In this document: piece by piece, positions 1 through 12,000 of the stretch
Numbering within the stretch: the stretch's first letter is position 1
How the letters are laid out: the number at the start of each line of letters is the position of its first letter
From: Chromera velia
Taxonomy: Eukaryota > Sar > Chromeraceae
Assembly: GCA_018398765.1 (NCBI GenBank)
Contig: JAHBMJ010001188.1
Location: forward strand, 1 to 34,583
Direction: 5' to 3'
DNA: 34,583 bases
The notes under the pieces: generated by a model
What the model saw: only the letters and a program-made list of their open reading frames with translations
Database searches by the model: none
What the model was told of the DNA's origin: nothing
Made by a program: the position numbers and the translations under genes

Positions 1-480
1 GGGGAGAACAGGGGGGAGGCTGACAAGGAGGGGGAGGGGAACAGGGCGGGGGCTGACAAGGAGGTGGTTGGCATGGAGGGGGTTTGCACCGCGGTTTGTG
101 TCCATGGACAGGACAGCATGGGTCAGGGGGGCAGGGCTCTCGACATCTCGGTGGAGGGGGGGGGCAGCAACACTTAGGCGGGCTGCACTTTGGGGGCTTG
201 GGGGGTGGAAGAAAAAGAGGGGGGTCGGGTGGATCGGGTGGTTCTTCGGGACAACAGGGGCGAACTCGGGGGGACCGCGGGGGTGATTCTCTTGAAGTCC
301 TCCAATGGGCCCACGCGTCTCTCCGAGGAGGGAAGGCGCTGTTGAGATCTGCTGTGCTTCTGCTTTTCTTGAAGGACGAGGGTGCTGCAGAGGGACGCTG
401 GCGTGATCGCATCCTGACCCACGGAGACGGGGGGAAGGGACCTTTAGGGCAACTGTTGTAGGGGGGGGGGGCACAGGGGT
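1..480. repeat. G-rich low-complexity DNA
   Basis: The plus strand is dominated by runs of G broken by A or T, with GGGGGAG-like units at the very start and further G runs at 150-170 and 459-470. Open frames across it are a product of composition. A possible terminal minus-strand exon inside it is listed separately. Confidence 0.7.
174..384 (-). CDS. Possible terminal exon of a minus-strand gene
   Basis: On the minus strand a good acceptor (pyrimidines then TGCAG) lies at 385-389 and is followed by about 70 open codons ending in TAA at 174-176. The product is polar and rich in S, P and R, for example SSERRVGPLEDFKR. It could be the C-terminus of the EF-hand gene upstream, but I could not connect the exons by phase. 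The G/C-rich composition also favours chance open frames, so this is weak. Confidence 0.25.
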
Positions 481-569
481 TCCTTGAGGGGGCTCTGCTC
501 CTCCCCCTGTTTGTTCCTGTCAGGCCCGTCATTGTAGCCCCTACCTCTGTTGCCTGTCGCTGAACGAAC

Positions 570-591
570 ACAGACACACACACATACACAC

Positions 592-622
<31 letters not shown>

Positions 623-649
623 TGAACATGAACATGAACATGAACATGA

Positions 650-688
<39 letters not shown>

Positions 689-735
689 ACACACACAAAA
701 TACACACACAAAATACACACACACACACACACACT
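570..735. repeat. Compound CA / CACATA / GAACAT microsatellite
   Basis: Tandem CA and CACATA units run into about five GAACAT units, then a long CA tract, then CACAAAATA units. The open frames on both strands that read as alternating C/V or H/T residues come only from this repeat and are not genes. Confidence 0.95.
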
Positions 736-1766
736 AAAAAAAAAAAGACGGCAAGATCAAGAGCAGCAAAGAGGAGGAAGACTGAGGAGAAGACGGGAAG
801 GAAGAACTGAGGATGATCTTGTGTAGAGTGCAGCTCCACTATTCAGCGTTCTTCGTTTCTCTGCTGAGATAATTGTCCACTGAAGTGGTCAATCCAATGA
901 ATGAATGCGGCAGGTGACTCGCTTGCTGTGCGACTACGGAGGAAACAAGTTGGCAGGCACGCAGGGCTAGACAAAGAGAACACGCGTCTGGAAACGAGAC
1001 ACAATAAAGGACATACAGACCGACCATGGACTGAATCAACGCGTCTTCCCTCGTCGCCCTGTCTCGCGGTCTGCATCCATTCATTCATTTATCCACTTAT
1101 CCATCCATTCTTTTATTGGCCACGTTGGATGACAATCGACCTCATCGAAAGAAATGAAAATTGAGAGTCTTCCTCTTCTACTCGACACGCCCTGCGAGTT
1201 GGATTCAGATCCCGACAGGCAAGCGGGCAGCCAGGTAAGTATTTCCTTCACTTCTCCCTGCCCTCTTTGTCTCTCAGGCAAGTTCTCATGTTCCAGTGAG
1301 AGACTCGACTCACATCTCCAGCGTGTGTTCTTCCCTCCGTCCCCAGAATCATTCTTTTCTGTCCTTCAGCCAGTGCTGAGATTCGTGGCAAAGGCATACT
1401 GAACAAGGGAGAACATAGCAGAGACGCTGAACGAGACAGGAAATCAACTGACTGACTTATTGCGGTCCCTCCTGAAGCCTCCCCCCCACCCGTTCGTTAC
1501 TCTAGTAGTCAAGTTCGGCAGGGGGGGCGTGAACCCCCAATTGAAACGATTCCGAAAAGCCCTGCAGAATACGCATCGATACAGGCATTTTGGTTCGCTT
1601 CCAAATTTCGTGAGATTTTGGGTTCTTTCCTGATCTGACAATTCTGCCCATCGTTTTGTTCTGAAAACGATTCAACCAAAATTTCAATTTGCCCGCAAGA
1701 TGTGCTATTTCATGCATACATTTGTTTTCGCATTCACATTCGGGATTTTGGCTGCTCATCGTTCAC
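736..1766. other. Stretch with no gene I can support
   Basis: There are isolated splice-like signals here. A plus-strand ATG at 1154 is followed by 27 open codons and a perfect GTAAGT donor at about 1235. A minus-strand acceptor near 1192 precedes a short open segment. Neither joins in phase to a recognisable partner. The rest is mixed-composition sequence that could be 3' untranslated or intronic DNA of the EF-hand gene. Confidence 0.4.
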
Positions 1767-1807
1767 CTGGTCGAGTCAATTGAGAACACTCTCTCACCCA
1801 TCACTGA
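1767..1807 (-). CDS. Possible small exon of the EF-hand gene
   Basis: A minus-strand 41-base segment lies between a strong acceptor (TTCTTTCTGGAGTGCAG) and a donor (GTGAAC). It encodes SVMGERVFSIDSTR. It starts in phase 0 and ends in phase 2. It sits just downstream of the last confident EF-hand exon and may be the next exon. The donor of that previous exon is not clear, so the link is unproven. Confidence 0.3.
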
Positions 1808-2024
1808 CTGCACTCCAGAAAGAAGCAAGGCAGGAACCCAGTAGGAGGAGGTACGAAGAATTGGAACGGAGGAAAAAGACCCTTTTCTACAAGGAGATAC
1901 AGGAGTGGAAAGAAACCTGCTGATACAGACAGGAGAGACGCGATGCAGCAAGGAAACGAGAAAGAACAACTGTGCAGACAGAAGCGGAAAAAAGGCAAAC
2001 ATAAAGACCAACTGACTCTGTATC

Positions 2025-4120
2025 GACCAGCAGAACATCTGGTCCCCCTGCACCGTTTGCGCCACCTCCCCCCCTTCCTCTCATCCCCTTCATTTTCTCT
2101 CGTGCCTGTGCACTGGCAACTTCCTGTAAGGCCGCCTCCCTGTCCGTCTCTGCAGGTAAAAGAGCTGCGAGGAAATCTTCCAAGGTCAAACGGCCACCGT
2201 CTCGTGGTCGCTTTCCGCTCGGCGTGCGTCGGCGGTCGAACCTGTGTGGAGGAAGAGGAGACGCAATGACACACAGAGTGTGAAAACTGGACGGACTCAT
2301 CATCATCATCATCATACGTCATCGCTGTCCGTCCATTTCTGAACTTCCAGCGTTAGGCATGGGTCAGTCACGGACTAAGCCAGTTGTATGTCAGAGAAGA
2401 AAAGAAAGAGCAGAAAAGAGAGAGAGCTGGAGAGGAGCGGACGATTGCCTTGGACCGGTAGAGGGAAACCCGACTCACTCACTCACTCACTCACTCCCCC
2501 CTGTGGTGCATGAGAAGAGACTGCTGAAGTACAAGGCCCGCAACCCAGCGGAGGAGGAAGGGAGGTTTCACTGATCGCACACACCCTCCCACGATTTCCC
2601 ACACAAATCCCCACTCGCACACGCGTTGAAGCTACAGATGACCCTCTCACGCAATGACACATCTTGTTCATGAAATGTTGCAGCCCTTGCCGTTCAACCG
2701 ACACTTCATGGACAACCGTTTCCACTCATCAGAACTGACCGATGAAAAAGTCCCCTCACATCTCTAGAGGTCACCTCTGTCCCTGTGTGTCTGGAGAACA
2801 GACTGATGAGGCCTCCAGAGGTAATTACACCCTCTACCCTCACATCAAAATACCGAAACGCCTTGTACAACCCTGCAGCCCCCCCCAAGAGACAGAAGAT
2901 TCTCTGCCGCCACGTCTCGAGAGCCTCCTCCAGCTCCACCTCCCTTAACAAAAGCGTAGCGATGGCAGCACTCTCCTCAGGACAGGGACACACACATGAG
3001 GAACTGTAGCAACACCGCTGCTCAACGAGCCACCTTAAGTTTGGGTCCTGTAGAAAGATATCATGAGGTACATTCAAATATCTGTGCAGAAATTGATGTT
3101 TGTCTAGAAAGTGACACTCAGGTACACACAGAATACTATCGTGCTGAGACGGTGGCCAGTTCTCTTCTGTCTTCTCTTTCAAAAACCAGCTCTTCCTCTT
3201 ACAATCATTCAAACGTTTCCCCCTTTTTACCGCAATGAGTGGACCTGCCCCTGCATGCCCTTCTCTTCCTTTCTTCTTTCTCTCCTCTCTAGAGGAAAGG
3301 ATTGTCAAAACAGAAGAAGACGGTGACGGGCTCTCGAACAAACAAAAACAGAGAGAGAGAAGACTGACGTTGCACACGACTGCCTCCAGAAACCTGCAGA
3401 CAAACCAAACAAATGCAATGAATCTTCATCCAAGTACATCAAGGACCAAATTGCGACAGAGAAGAGGACATCAGAACGGGAATACCTAGAGGTTTGAACG
3501 CCGTCCTCTTAGGACAACAAACCAACCAACCAACCAAACAAACAGACAAGCAAGCAAACGAGACTGTGTTTTCTTTCCTGACAGTCTGCCCTTCCTCTGC
3601 ATGATTTTTTCGGAAGCCCTTTGGCTTTTCTCTCCCTGGAAAAAAGATCGATGGACACTTAGCCAGACAATGAATAGATACATAGACAGACAGAAAAATG
3701 CACACATGGATTCCAACACGGATAGACCCATCTACAAACAAAAACAGACTGTCACACTAACTGACTCTTGAGGAGATACGCGCCTGTCATTGTCCGTATC
3801 AAATCTGAACATGGAGCGCAGGTACAAACACACAGGTGGAAAGCCAGCATGACCCAGAGAGAGACAGGAGACAGGCCATGGAAGAAGAGAAAAGAAGAAA
3901 GAGAGAGACAGACATCAGACTCTCTTTTCCGTCCGACCCCTTCGAAGAAAGTTCTGTTTCTTGTCGAATCGGTTTTTCTCTGTTTATGTATCGCGTTCTT
4001 TTTGGTGTGGTATCTGGTTTTGCTTCCGTCTGTCAAATCTTTTTGGTTGATTTTGCTTTTTTATCTGAGATGACTCCCTCCTTCCTCCCTCAACACCCCC
4101 CCCTCCCCCACTCTCTCCCT

Positions 4121-4160
<40 letters not shown>

Positions 4161-5203
4161 GCGCGCGCGCGCGCGCATTTGTATCTTTGGGTGTGTTTGT
4201 GGTTGTCCTTGCTGCATCGAACGCGACAGACACACAAAGACATGCAAAGAGAAGGAGAGTGGTGCTCACAGACCTGTAAAAAATGTTGTTGCTCCCGCAC
4301 TTATCGCATATGTCCGGGTCGTATCTCTGAAGGAAGTCCACAAAGTCCTCGGCTGCAGGAGGAACAGGAAAGACAGTTGGTCAACGAATGGGGCGAGAAT
4401 AAGAAAAGACATTTTGCTGTTGTTTCGGTTTTGTCTGAACTGGACAGTGACCTTACTAAGTTCCTGGCCCTAGTTGGAGCACAAACTCGGAATGCAAGAG
4501 AGGGCGCGAGGGGGAAAGGAAAGATTGACTGGGGAACCGTCAAGGATTAGTTGAGGGTCTGAGAGGATAGACAGCTAGGCAGGTTGACGGGCACTTACAA
4601 GGCTTGGGGTGTCTGCATACTGACCATGTAGCCTTTCTACTTGTCTTTCTGTCTGCCTGTGTGTCAGCTTGTCTATCTGTCTCTTTGTTGGCGTATCTGT
4701 CTGATGGCATCTCTCCCTGGCCGTCTATGTTTATGTATATATTTGAATGGGAAAGGCGGAGAGCAATGGAGACATATGGAAGCAAGGTGCATGGCCAGAC
4801 TGACGATTGAGGAATCCCTTGCCGTCCTTGTCGAGGATGACGAAATGTTCAAACACGTCAAAGTGCTCCGAGGCGCAGAGAGACCTCCGGAGTTCTTCTA
4901 GCTGCATGCAGCGGCACATAAACATACACAAGCATACCATAGACCTGAGAGATAGCCCCAGAGACACTTGCAGGCAGTCACGCTCTCGAGAATGTGGTCG
5001 CATGCAGGTAGACGGTTGATGCGACGAAGATCAGGCTGTCAGACCGGGAAGAAGGGGCAAGAGAGGATAGTCATGGGCAACAGAAAAGCGTGCGCGCCTA
5101 AAACATCCCCTCCTCTCCCTCCTCCCTACCTCACTGAATCACTCACTCACTCACTCACCCAGTGCTCCTCGTCTGCAACGAAGGCAAAGAACTTCCGGAG
5201 CTC
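2025..5203 (-). CDS. EF-hand calcium-binding protein (core exons, ends unresolved)
   Basis: Minus-strand gene; core exons at 5203-5159, 4901-4805, 4352-4270, 3635-3583, 3393-3369, 3047-2740 and 2241 to about 2025. Every junction is GT-AG and phase-matched, which is hard to get by chance. The clearest EF-hand is split by an intron: ILDKDGKGFLNPEDFVDFL has D, D, K/G, L and D at the usual loop positions. A second possible site is RKGRLFLEAVV. A third, AFRYFDVRVEGVITSGG, has a poor loop with G at position 12. The fourth, LFHRFD...DGGRLTLEDFLAALL, carries an insertion in its loop. EF-hands usually bind calcium in pairs, so at least one pair here may be structural. No kinase or phosphatase domain is visible, and I cannot name a family. 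The 5' and 3' ends are uncertain. The last exon ends in an E/A/K-rich then G-rich tail. Confidence 0.7.
4121..4178. repeat. GT microsatellite passing into CG repeat
   Basis: About 16 GT units change to GC units near 4160 and end at GCGCGC. It lies in an intron of the minus-strand EF-hand gene. Alternating purine-pyrimidine DNA of this type can form Z-DNA; that is general knowledge, not shown here. Confidence 0.95.
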
Positions 5204-5438
5204 CTGTTGCCAGTCCCCAGAGTAGGAGCACATTGTTGGGTTACCCGACCCTTATTCCCCTTCCCCCGTTGCGTGTGTCTGTCTGGGACTCTCTGTGTGT
5301 GAAATACAGAAACAGAGAAACAAATTGGGAGAGAAAGACACAATGATGTCCCAAGCCTACTTCCAGTATCCCCCCCTTCTTCTCTGTCTTTAGCCTCTTC
5401 TTCTTCTGCGTTTGGTCTTCTGGTGTTCTTCGTCTCAC

Positions 5439-5569
5439 AGGAGGGTCACAGGACAAGTGGCCTTCTGCATGCACTCCCTGAATGTGCTCGTCATGACTTG
5501 ATTCGGTTCAAGACCACCCTGTACCTTCAAGTTAGGGTCTACTTCTTCCACGAATACCAATTGCCACAT
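5439..5569 (-). CDS. Possible 5' exon of the EF-hand gene
   Basis: A minus-strand ATG at 5569 opens a frame starting MWQLVFVEEVDPNLK and running about 44 codons to a GTGAGA donor at 5438. This is the only well-formed start between the confident exons and the CpG block at 5.85 kb. The exon would end in phase 2, whereas the next confident exon (5203) needs phase 0. Either an earlier donor is used (GTGACC gives phase 0 after ...ATCP) or an exon is missing. Confidence 0.35.
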
Positions 5570-5699
5570 CCTGTCGGCTCTTTTGCGTACATGTGCAGGG
5601 CTGCTTCCATGGAAAGGTGCATGAATGGAGTTGTACAAAAAAATGACTGACCGTTATTCTGCAGTGCCTTTCACTGTGTGACACACTCCTCCACTCCAC

Positions 5700-5960
5700 A
5701 AGCAAAGGACGCGCATAGGACGCGCGAAAAACTTCGCATATACGCGCGAAGTAGAATGCAGTTAATGCATGTGCGTATACAGAATTTTTTATACAAGTTT
5801 TTTTTGTGTCCGCCCCGCCGCCCTTGCTGCTTTGCCATCCGAGGACAGCTAGAGTCTGAGCGCGCGCGCCGCGCCGCACGCGCCCATGCACGCGCGCCGC
5901 CACATCGAGCGCGGCGGCGGCCGGCCGTGCATTTGGCCGCGGCCGGCCGGCGGCGCACAT
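5700..5960. promoter_or_regulatory. CpG-rich divergent promoter candidate
   Basis: Between a minus-strand gene and a plus-strand gene lies a block dense in CGCG, GCGGC and GGCCGGCC (5856-5958), far above the surrounding GC content. Upstream are two copies of GGACGCGC (5707 and 5718) and an inverted repeat with arms ACTTCGC (5731-5737) and GCGAAGT (5746-5752). Similar blocks sit at 16.35-16.45 kb and 34.44-34.51 kb. Promoter function is inferred from position and composition. No TATA box is obvious. Confidence 0.5.
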
Positions 5961-6154
5961 GAAATTAATGCCGGGGCCCTCTGGCAAAAGCTGTCACTGC
6001 CTGTCAGAGGAAGATCGTCCAGTATTCGTCCAGTGACCCATATTCGCTGACCATGAGACCGATCACAGCCGACGCTTCCCATTGCATTTGTCTGACTTAG
6101 TCATAGTTTCTCTTGCAGAACCTCTCGCAAGAGTGTTCGATGACCGAGGAAGAG

Positions 6155-9030
6155 ATGCCGTCTCTTTTGTGTATGTGGACATTCTTGCTGACTAGCATTA
6201 CCCCCGTCTGTGAATCTTCACTCCACTTCCATAAGATGCACAGTAGCAGCTGCTACTTGCACGCTGTTTCTCCTGTTTTCTTTTCGAGGAAGCGACTCCG
6301 AAGGCAACAGGGGGGCCTTCTCCTCGCAACATCCAAACGAATCCTCACGAAAAGACGGGGTGCCGGGGCTCTCATCGACCGCCCAGACACTCCCTTCTCT
6401 TCCACAACGATGAGTCAGAGGGCAACAGACATGCACATCTCCGTCGACTTCGACATCAGCGAAAAGAGAAAAAGCAGAGAAAGACAGGAGCCCTCCGCCG
6501 CCTCCCCCGCCTCCCCCGCCCTCCGAGACAACGCCGCGACACAGGGTTCCAATGACTGCCCCACAACAAAATTGAAAGAGCTCGCACGGCAAAAGGAGCC
6601 TCTGAATTCTGAGGATTTTGAGGAAGCGAGACGCCTCTTCAAGCAGGCCAGGGCGAGTGGCGGGGATTCTGTAGAGGATGCATACACGTCCATCCTTTCT
6701 GTTCTTCAGAAGGCGCCCCGACTTCCACTGAGCCTAGAAAAACCTCCAGAATTGTTGGGGCAGGCTCTATGTCTCTTCAAAGAAATGAAGGAGAAAGGGA
6801 TTGTTCCCAGCAGGGCCGCATGCAGAGCCCTCATCGGAGTCATCGCAGGTCGGTCTGCCTTTCTCACTCACCTCCGTTGGCTTTGGTGTGCTCTCGTGTT
6901 CCTTGTCACCTCTCCTGCTTCTGCATCTCCTCGACCTCCCAGTCTGTCTGTCAGATCTTTCTTTGTTCCTGCATGTGTAAATCTGTGATTTGGATTTATG
7001 TTCCTGTGTAGCGTTTTGTCCTGCGTTGCCACCAAGCAAGGGTCCCTCCCGCATTCCGAATTTTCGTTTGAATGAAAAGGAGAGAAAATTGTGATGCGGA
7101 TGAATTTATGTTCAAAAATACATTTGTCATTTTGCAGATGCTCCTGGAGAAGTCGAGAGCGAGCTCTTGGTGGATCTCCTTAATGAAGCAAAGAAGAGAA
7201 GGCCGGACCCTGCCGATTACACTCTGATGCTGCGTGCGTGTGCAAGGGCAAAAGAGGGAATTGCGCGGTCGGAAGTCTGGAGTATCTTGGCCGAGATGAA
7301 AAAAAGAAAAAAGAAACCAAGAGCAGAAACATACAGATGGGCAGCTGCCGCGATCCAAAAGACGGAAATGAAGGATCGGTGGCTTTCTTTGGTGAAGATT
7401 TTGAGGGATATGAAAAAGGAGGGAATACAGCCAGATCACAAAACACTTTGTGTGGTCTTGAGCGAGCTGGGGGAGAAAAATTGCGGTGCTAGATGGCGCA
7501 ACGCTCTTGAGGTGTTGTACGCATATTCAGGGGGGGGTGAAGAGAGGAATTTTGTGCAGATGTTGGACGAGAAAGAAGCGAACAGGCCCGTTCTGCTTGA
7601 GAATGCCGCGGAGGTATTCGACAAGATCACAGAAAAGGGAGTCGTGGTGGACCCGGTCAAGTTCTGTGTGGTGGTTGTGATGCTTGCAGGTGAGTCAGTC
7701 TCGTGGCTTCGTTGTGAGCCTTTCTAGGCGTCTCTTTTCTGTTCTGCCTGTTGCTCTCTTTTTTTTTTCCCTTGATCGATCGGCCCGATCTTTTTCCCCG
7801 AGTGTGGGTGCTTACGCGCTTTGGTCTGGAACTAACGTAGATGAGTGTTTTTATTTTCTTCAACAAATGTACTGTACGAGAGAGAAAGCTTTACGGAGTC
7901 ACTTGGGTGGAGTGTCCCCCTTGCCTGGCTGCAGTGGTGCCCAAGGGCAACGCCTGGAGGTATGCGCGGATTTTTCTGCACGTGATGGAAGCACGGGGAT
8001 TCGTCCCGCGATCATGGTTCTTCTCGACCTTGATTCAAACACTGAGTGTGGGGAGGGTTCAGAATACGGCAGAGGGGGGGGAGGGCTTTAGTAGGAATGC
8101 GCAGAATACAGAGAATTGGGTTTTGTTAACATTGAAGAGGAGGGTAAGACTGGGAGACTGGGAAGTTGCGTTGCGGGTGTACAGAGAGCTCCATGACCTG
8201 TGGGTGCACCCTTCCAGAAATGTATGGGATACGCTGATGGGCGTTCTTGTCAGGGAAGGTCGTTGGGTGGAAGCGGTGAATGTGTGGTCGGAGATGAAAG
8301 AGAGAGGGGACGTACCATTTAAAATTTACTTTTGGACTTTTCAATCGTTGGTTGAAGCACTGGATGGGGGGGGGGAGCGGGAGGCGGCAGAGGGCCTGGT
8401 CCGCGATCACTTGTCCGAGTTTGAAGAGAAAATCAGTTTTCTGAGAGGTGAGGGCGACACAGAGTCAGTGAGTCTTCAGAAGAGCCTCCGAAAGGTGAAA
8501 GAGCGGTTTGGGTTAGGGGGCCCAACAGGCGGGCAGGGGGCCTGTTCGTCTTCGTCCTCTTCATCAGTCCCCCCCCTGACAGACTCCGGGGGACTGAATG
8601 GGTTTTCGCGCGCGGCAGAAAAAGAAGGAGAGGGTGGGGTTGAGCTCTTGCATGAGCAAAGACAGAGGGAGAGGGCGACAGCCAGTGAAAGGAAGCAAGA
8701 GAAAATGGAAAAGAGGAAGGCTGTCAGTGAAAGAGGGCAGGAGAACAGGAAGAGAAATGAAATGGATGCCAAGAAATTCTTGGCAATTCAGAGGCTGCAG
8801 TCTCTTTCCAAGCAAAGGGGGGGTTGCTCTTTGGCAGAGGTCAATGAAGTGAGAGTAGGGGCGGAGATGCAAGGAGGGGAATGGGAGAAGACGGACAGAG
8901 ACTTTGTCACAGCAGTTGTCTCAGCACTTGCAAACGTCAGTCGTTCGGTAAATTTTGCGTTTTTCATTTCTTTCTTTCTTTTTTCTTTTTTTCTTTTTTT
9001 CTTTCTTTCTTTCTTTCTTTTTTCTTTTTT

Positions 9031-9074
<44 letters not shown>

Positions 9075-12000
9075 TTTTTCTTTCTTTCTTTTCTTTCTTT
9101 CGTTCGTTCGTTCTTTCTTTCTTTCTTTCTTTCTTTCATTCTTCCTTCTCTCTCTTTCTCTGTGTCCCGCTTTCTTTTGTCTCCGTCTTTGTCCCGTCCC
9201 ATTCCAAGACAGAAAGCCGGCTTTTCTTGATTGGATTTCTGCTAACCTGTCCCCGGTATTCCTGATGATTTCCCCTTCTCCAGACCATGTGTCACATATC
9301 AAGAAGAGCGCATATTTCTTTTTGGAGCAGAAACGGACGATTATCAGTGAATGTAGTTGTCTTTGGCGTCAGTTGTTCACTTTTCCCATAGATTTAAGAG
9401 GCACTGAAACCATTCTTGATTCTTTTTTGTTGCATCTGACTGGGCTGTCCGGTGAATTCTTACGTAGATTAAAGGGGGCAGCCAGTGGAGAGAAGCGTGG
9501 GATCTGGTGAAGGACCTTGATTCACCCCCCGAATGGGAGTGGGGGTGGGGACAGGAAAAGGGACAGCACGAACAACCTTCCGTGAAGACCTACACAGCCC
9601 TGCTGTCGTGCTTTGCGCGGTCTGAGGGTGGCTCCAGGTCATTCGGGGGTTTGCTTGTTAGTTTTGGGGGTCGGTCTGCAAGTCTGGTTGTTTGTCAGTC
9701 GGTCTGTTTGTTTGCTTGCGTGTAAGGTTCCGGGGTGCTCTAGAGTACAGGAAAAATGTATTGATGGGTTTCTTGTGAAATCCAGGTTGTCTCTCTAGTT
9801 TGATGAACATCCACGGCCTCTTCATTCTCTCCAAATTCATGTGTCTGTCTGTACAACGGAGTCACGGATTCATGAGCAGACAAACAGACAAGTCGACAGA
9901 CTGCAACAATGACTCACTGAGGTGCTGCACAATTTTGTTGCAAGTGGACCAATATGTAGCGTGTTTTCATTCTAGCATCGCATGAGGACAGACCCTCATC
10001 TTCCTAATGCACAGAAGTTCTCTTTTGCCCTTGTTTCCATTTGCACACGGATTCTTGCTTTCATTTCAGGTGGATCGAAGCGCAACGAGTATTTGACCAG
10101 ATGAGGAATCGATTTGGCGACCTTCTGGATGTGAGGGCATACACGGAGATGCTGAACGTGTTCGAGAAATCCGGCGAGGGATCCTCTCAGTGGGAAGCGG
10201 CGGTTGGCATATTCGATCAGATGCGGCATGCAGGGATCCAGCCGAGTGTCGTCTCGTACACGGCACTCATCGGGGCGCTTGCTGGTCTGTTGCATGCGTG
10301 GGTCAATTGTCGTATGATTGGGGCGCTTGCTGGTCTGTTGCATGCGTGCGTCAATTGTCGTATGATTGGGGCGCTTGCTGGTCTGTTGCCCCGCGTTCCT
10401 CTTTTTGTGGTTGCGAGTCGCGTTTCTTCTTTGTTTCCCTTTTGTCAATTGATGACGCTGCATCGTGAGGACCGATGAGTGAGTGAGCTCCAGAACCTCA
10501 AAGACAGATCTGTTGCGCTGTGTCTATCTAGATCTCTTGCTCTTTTGTCTGTTGTTTCTGGCCCTTTTCATTTTCTTCCGTTTGGTCTGAGTCCCATGCC
10601 TGATCTGCAGAAGTTCCTGGCGGAACGAATCTCAGTCTGGCTTTGCGGCTCTTTGATGAGGCCAAGAGCGCAGAGGGCGGGACTGCGGATGTTTTCCTCT
10701 ACAACAAGATGCTGAGAGCGTGCGAGAGGGCGAAACGCGGTGTGACCCCGGCAGAGGTATGGGGTCTGTTGGAGGATATGGACAAGAACGGTGTGCGTCC
10801 TACTGTGGAAACGTACAGGTGGGCTATTAGTGCCATGCGGAAGGCGAAGGGAGGTTCGAGGCCGGAGCAAGCTTTGCGACTTTTGGAGAGAATGAAAAGG
10901 GACGACCTGGTGCCCGATGAACCAATATATTGCACTGTGATTAGTGCCCTGGCGAAGTGGAGAGGGGGGGCCGACTGGAGACGGGCTCTGGAGGTATTGG
11001 ACTCGATGAGTGAGAATGGGATAGTCCCTGGGCGCGTGACATTGAATTCCGGTCTGCATGCAATGGGAAAGGCCAAAAAGGGAGCGGAGGTGGGAGCGGC
11101 TTTGGAAATACTGCAGCGAATGAAGGAAACAGGAATTGCGCCTGACGAGTATACTTACGTGGCTCTCTTGTCGCTGTTGGAAAAACAACGGCCGTACAGC
11201 GACTGGAAAGCGGCGCTGGAAGTATTTCGACGTTTTCGTGAGAAGCCCTTGCTCTCTATTAGAAGTCAGCAGCTTGCATATGCGAGTGTGCTTCGGTCGT
11301 TGGCAAAAGCAGAGGGGGGGAGCAGGTGGAAGGAGGCACTTGCTGTGCACGGTGAGCTTCAAAAAGAGAGAGTAGAGATGAACGAACAGGTGATGGATTC
11401 CTTTTTGTTGGCTCTCTGCAATTCTGTCAATTGCTCTTCGCATCAAGACGAAGGCTTGAGCAAGCGAGGAAGGACTGGAATGGAAATGGACGAGGGAGAG
11501 AGAGGGGGGGATAGGCAGTGCGTGCGTCAAGTTGGCCAGTGGCAATTGGCCTTCAAGGTATTTGAAGAGATGAAGCTCAGAGGTGTGCGTCCTAAGAAGG
11601 CAACGTACACGCACCTGATAAACGCATGTGCCGGGTGCGCACTTGGGGAAGCTGAGAATTCACGTTCTGCTTTGTGGGAGAAGGCGTTAGAGCTTTTCGA
11701 GGATGGACGGAGGAAGGCAAGAGCGACTGATGTGTTGCTGTGTAAAAATTTAATGGGAGTTCTTGTAAGGGAAGGTCGGTGGGAGGAGGCAGTGGATATT
11801 TGGAAGGAGATCAAGGAGAAGAGGAATGATCCCTTCAGGTTACAGTTTTCTGCTTTTCAGTATTTGGTGGAAGAGCTGGACAGAAAGGGGGGACGAGACG
11901 TAGCAAAGAGGCTTCTACGAGATCAGGTGCGTGAGTTCGAGGAGAAAATTGGGCTTCTGCGCCGTGAGGGCAGCTCAGAGTGTCCGCGTCTTCAGGGGAG

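Noticed and set aside
1154-1237. ATG with 27 codons and a GTAAGT donor on the plus strand as a first exon
   Set aside because: No downstream partner exon on the plus strand was found, and a minus-strand gene seems to occupy this region.
8881-9510. Long F/S/L-rich open frame on the plus strand
   Set aside because: It is read through a TTTC microsatellite in an intron. The exon ends at the GTAAAT donor at 8948 and phase continues at 9486.
10272-10388. Short direct repeats as a CRISPR-like array
   Set aside because: The repeats are contiguous with no spacers, in a eukaryotic exon-intron boundary.
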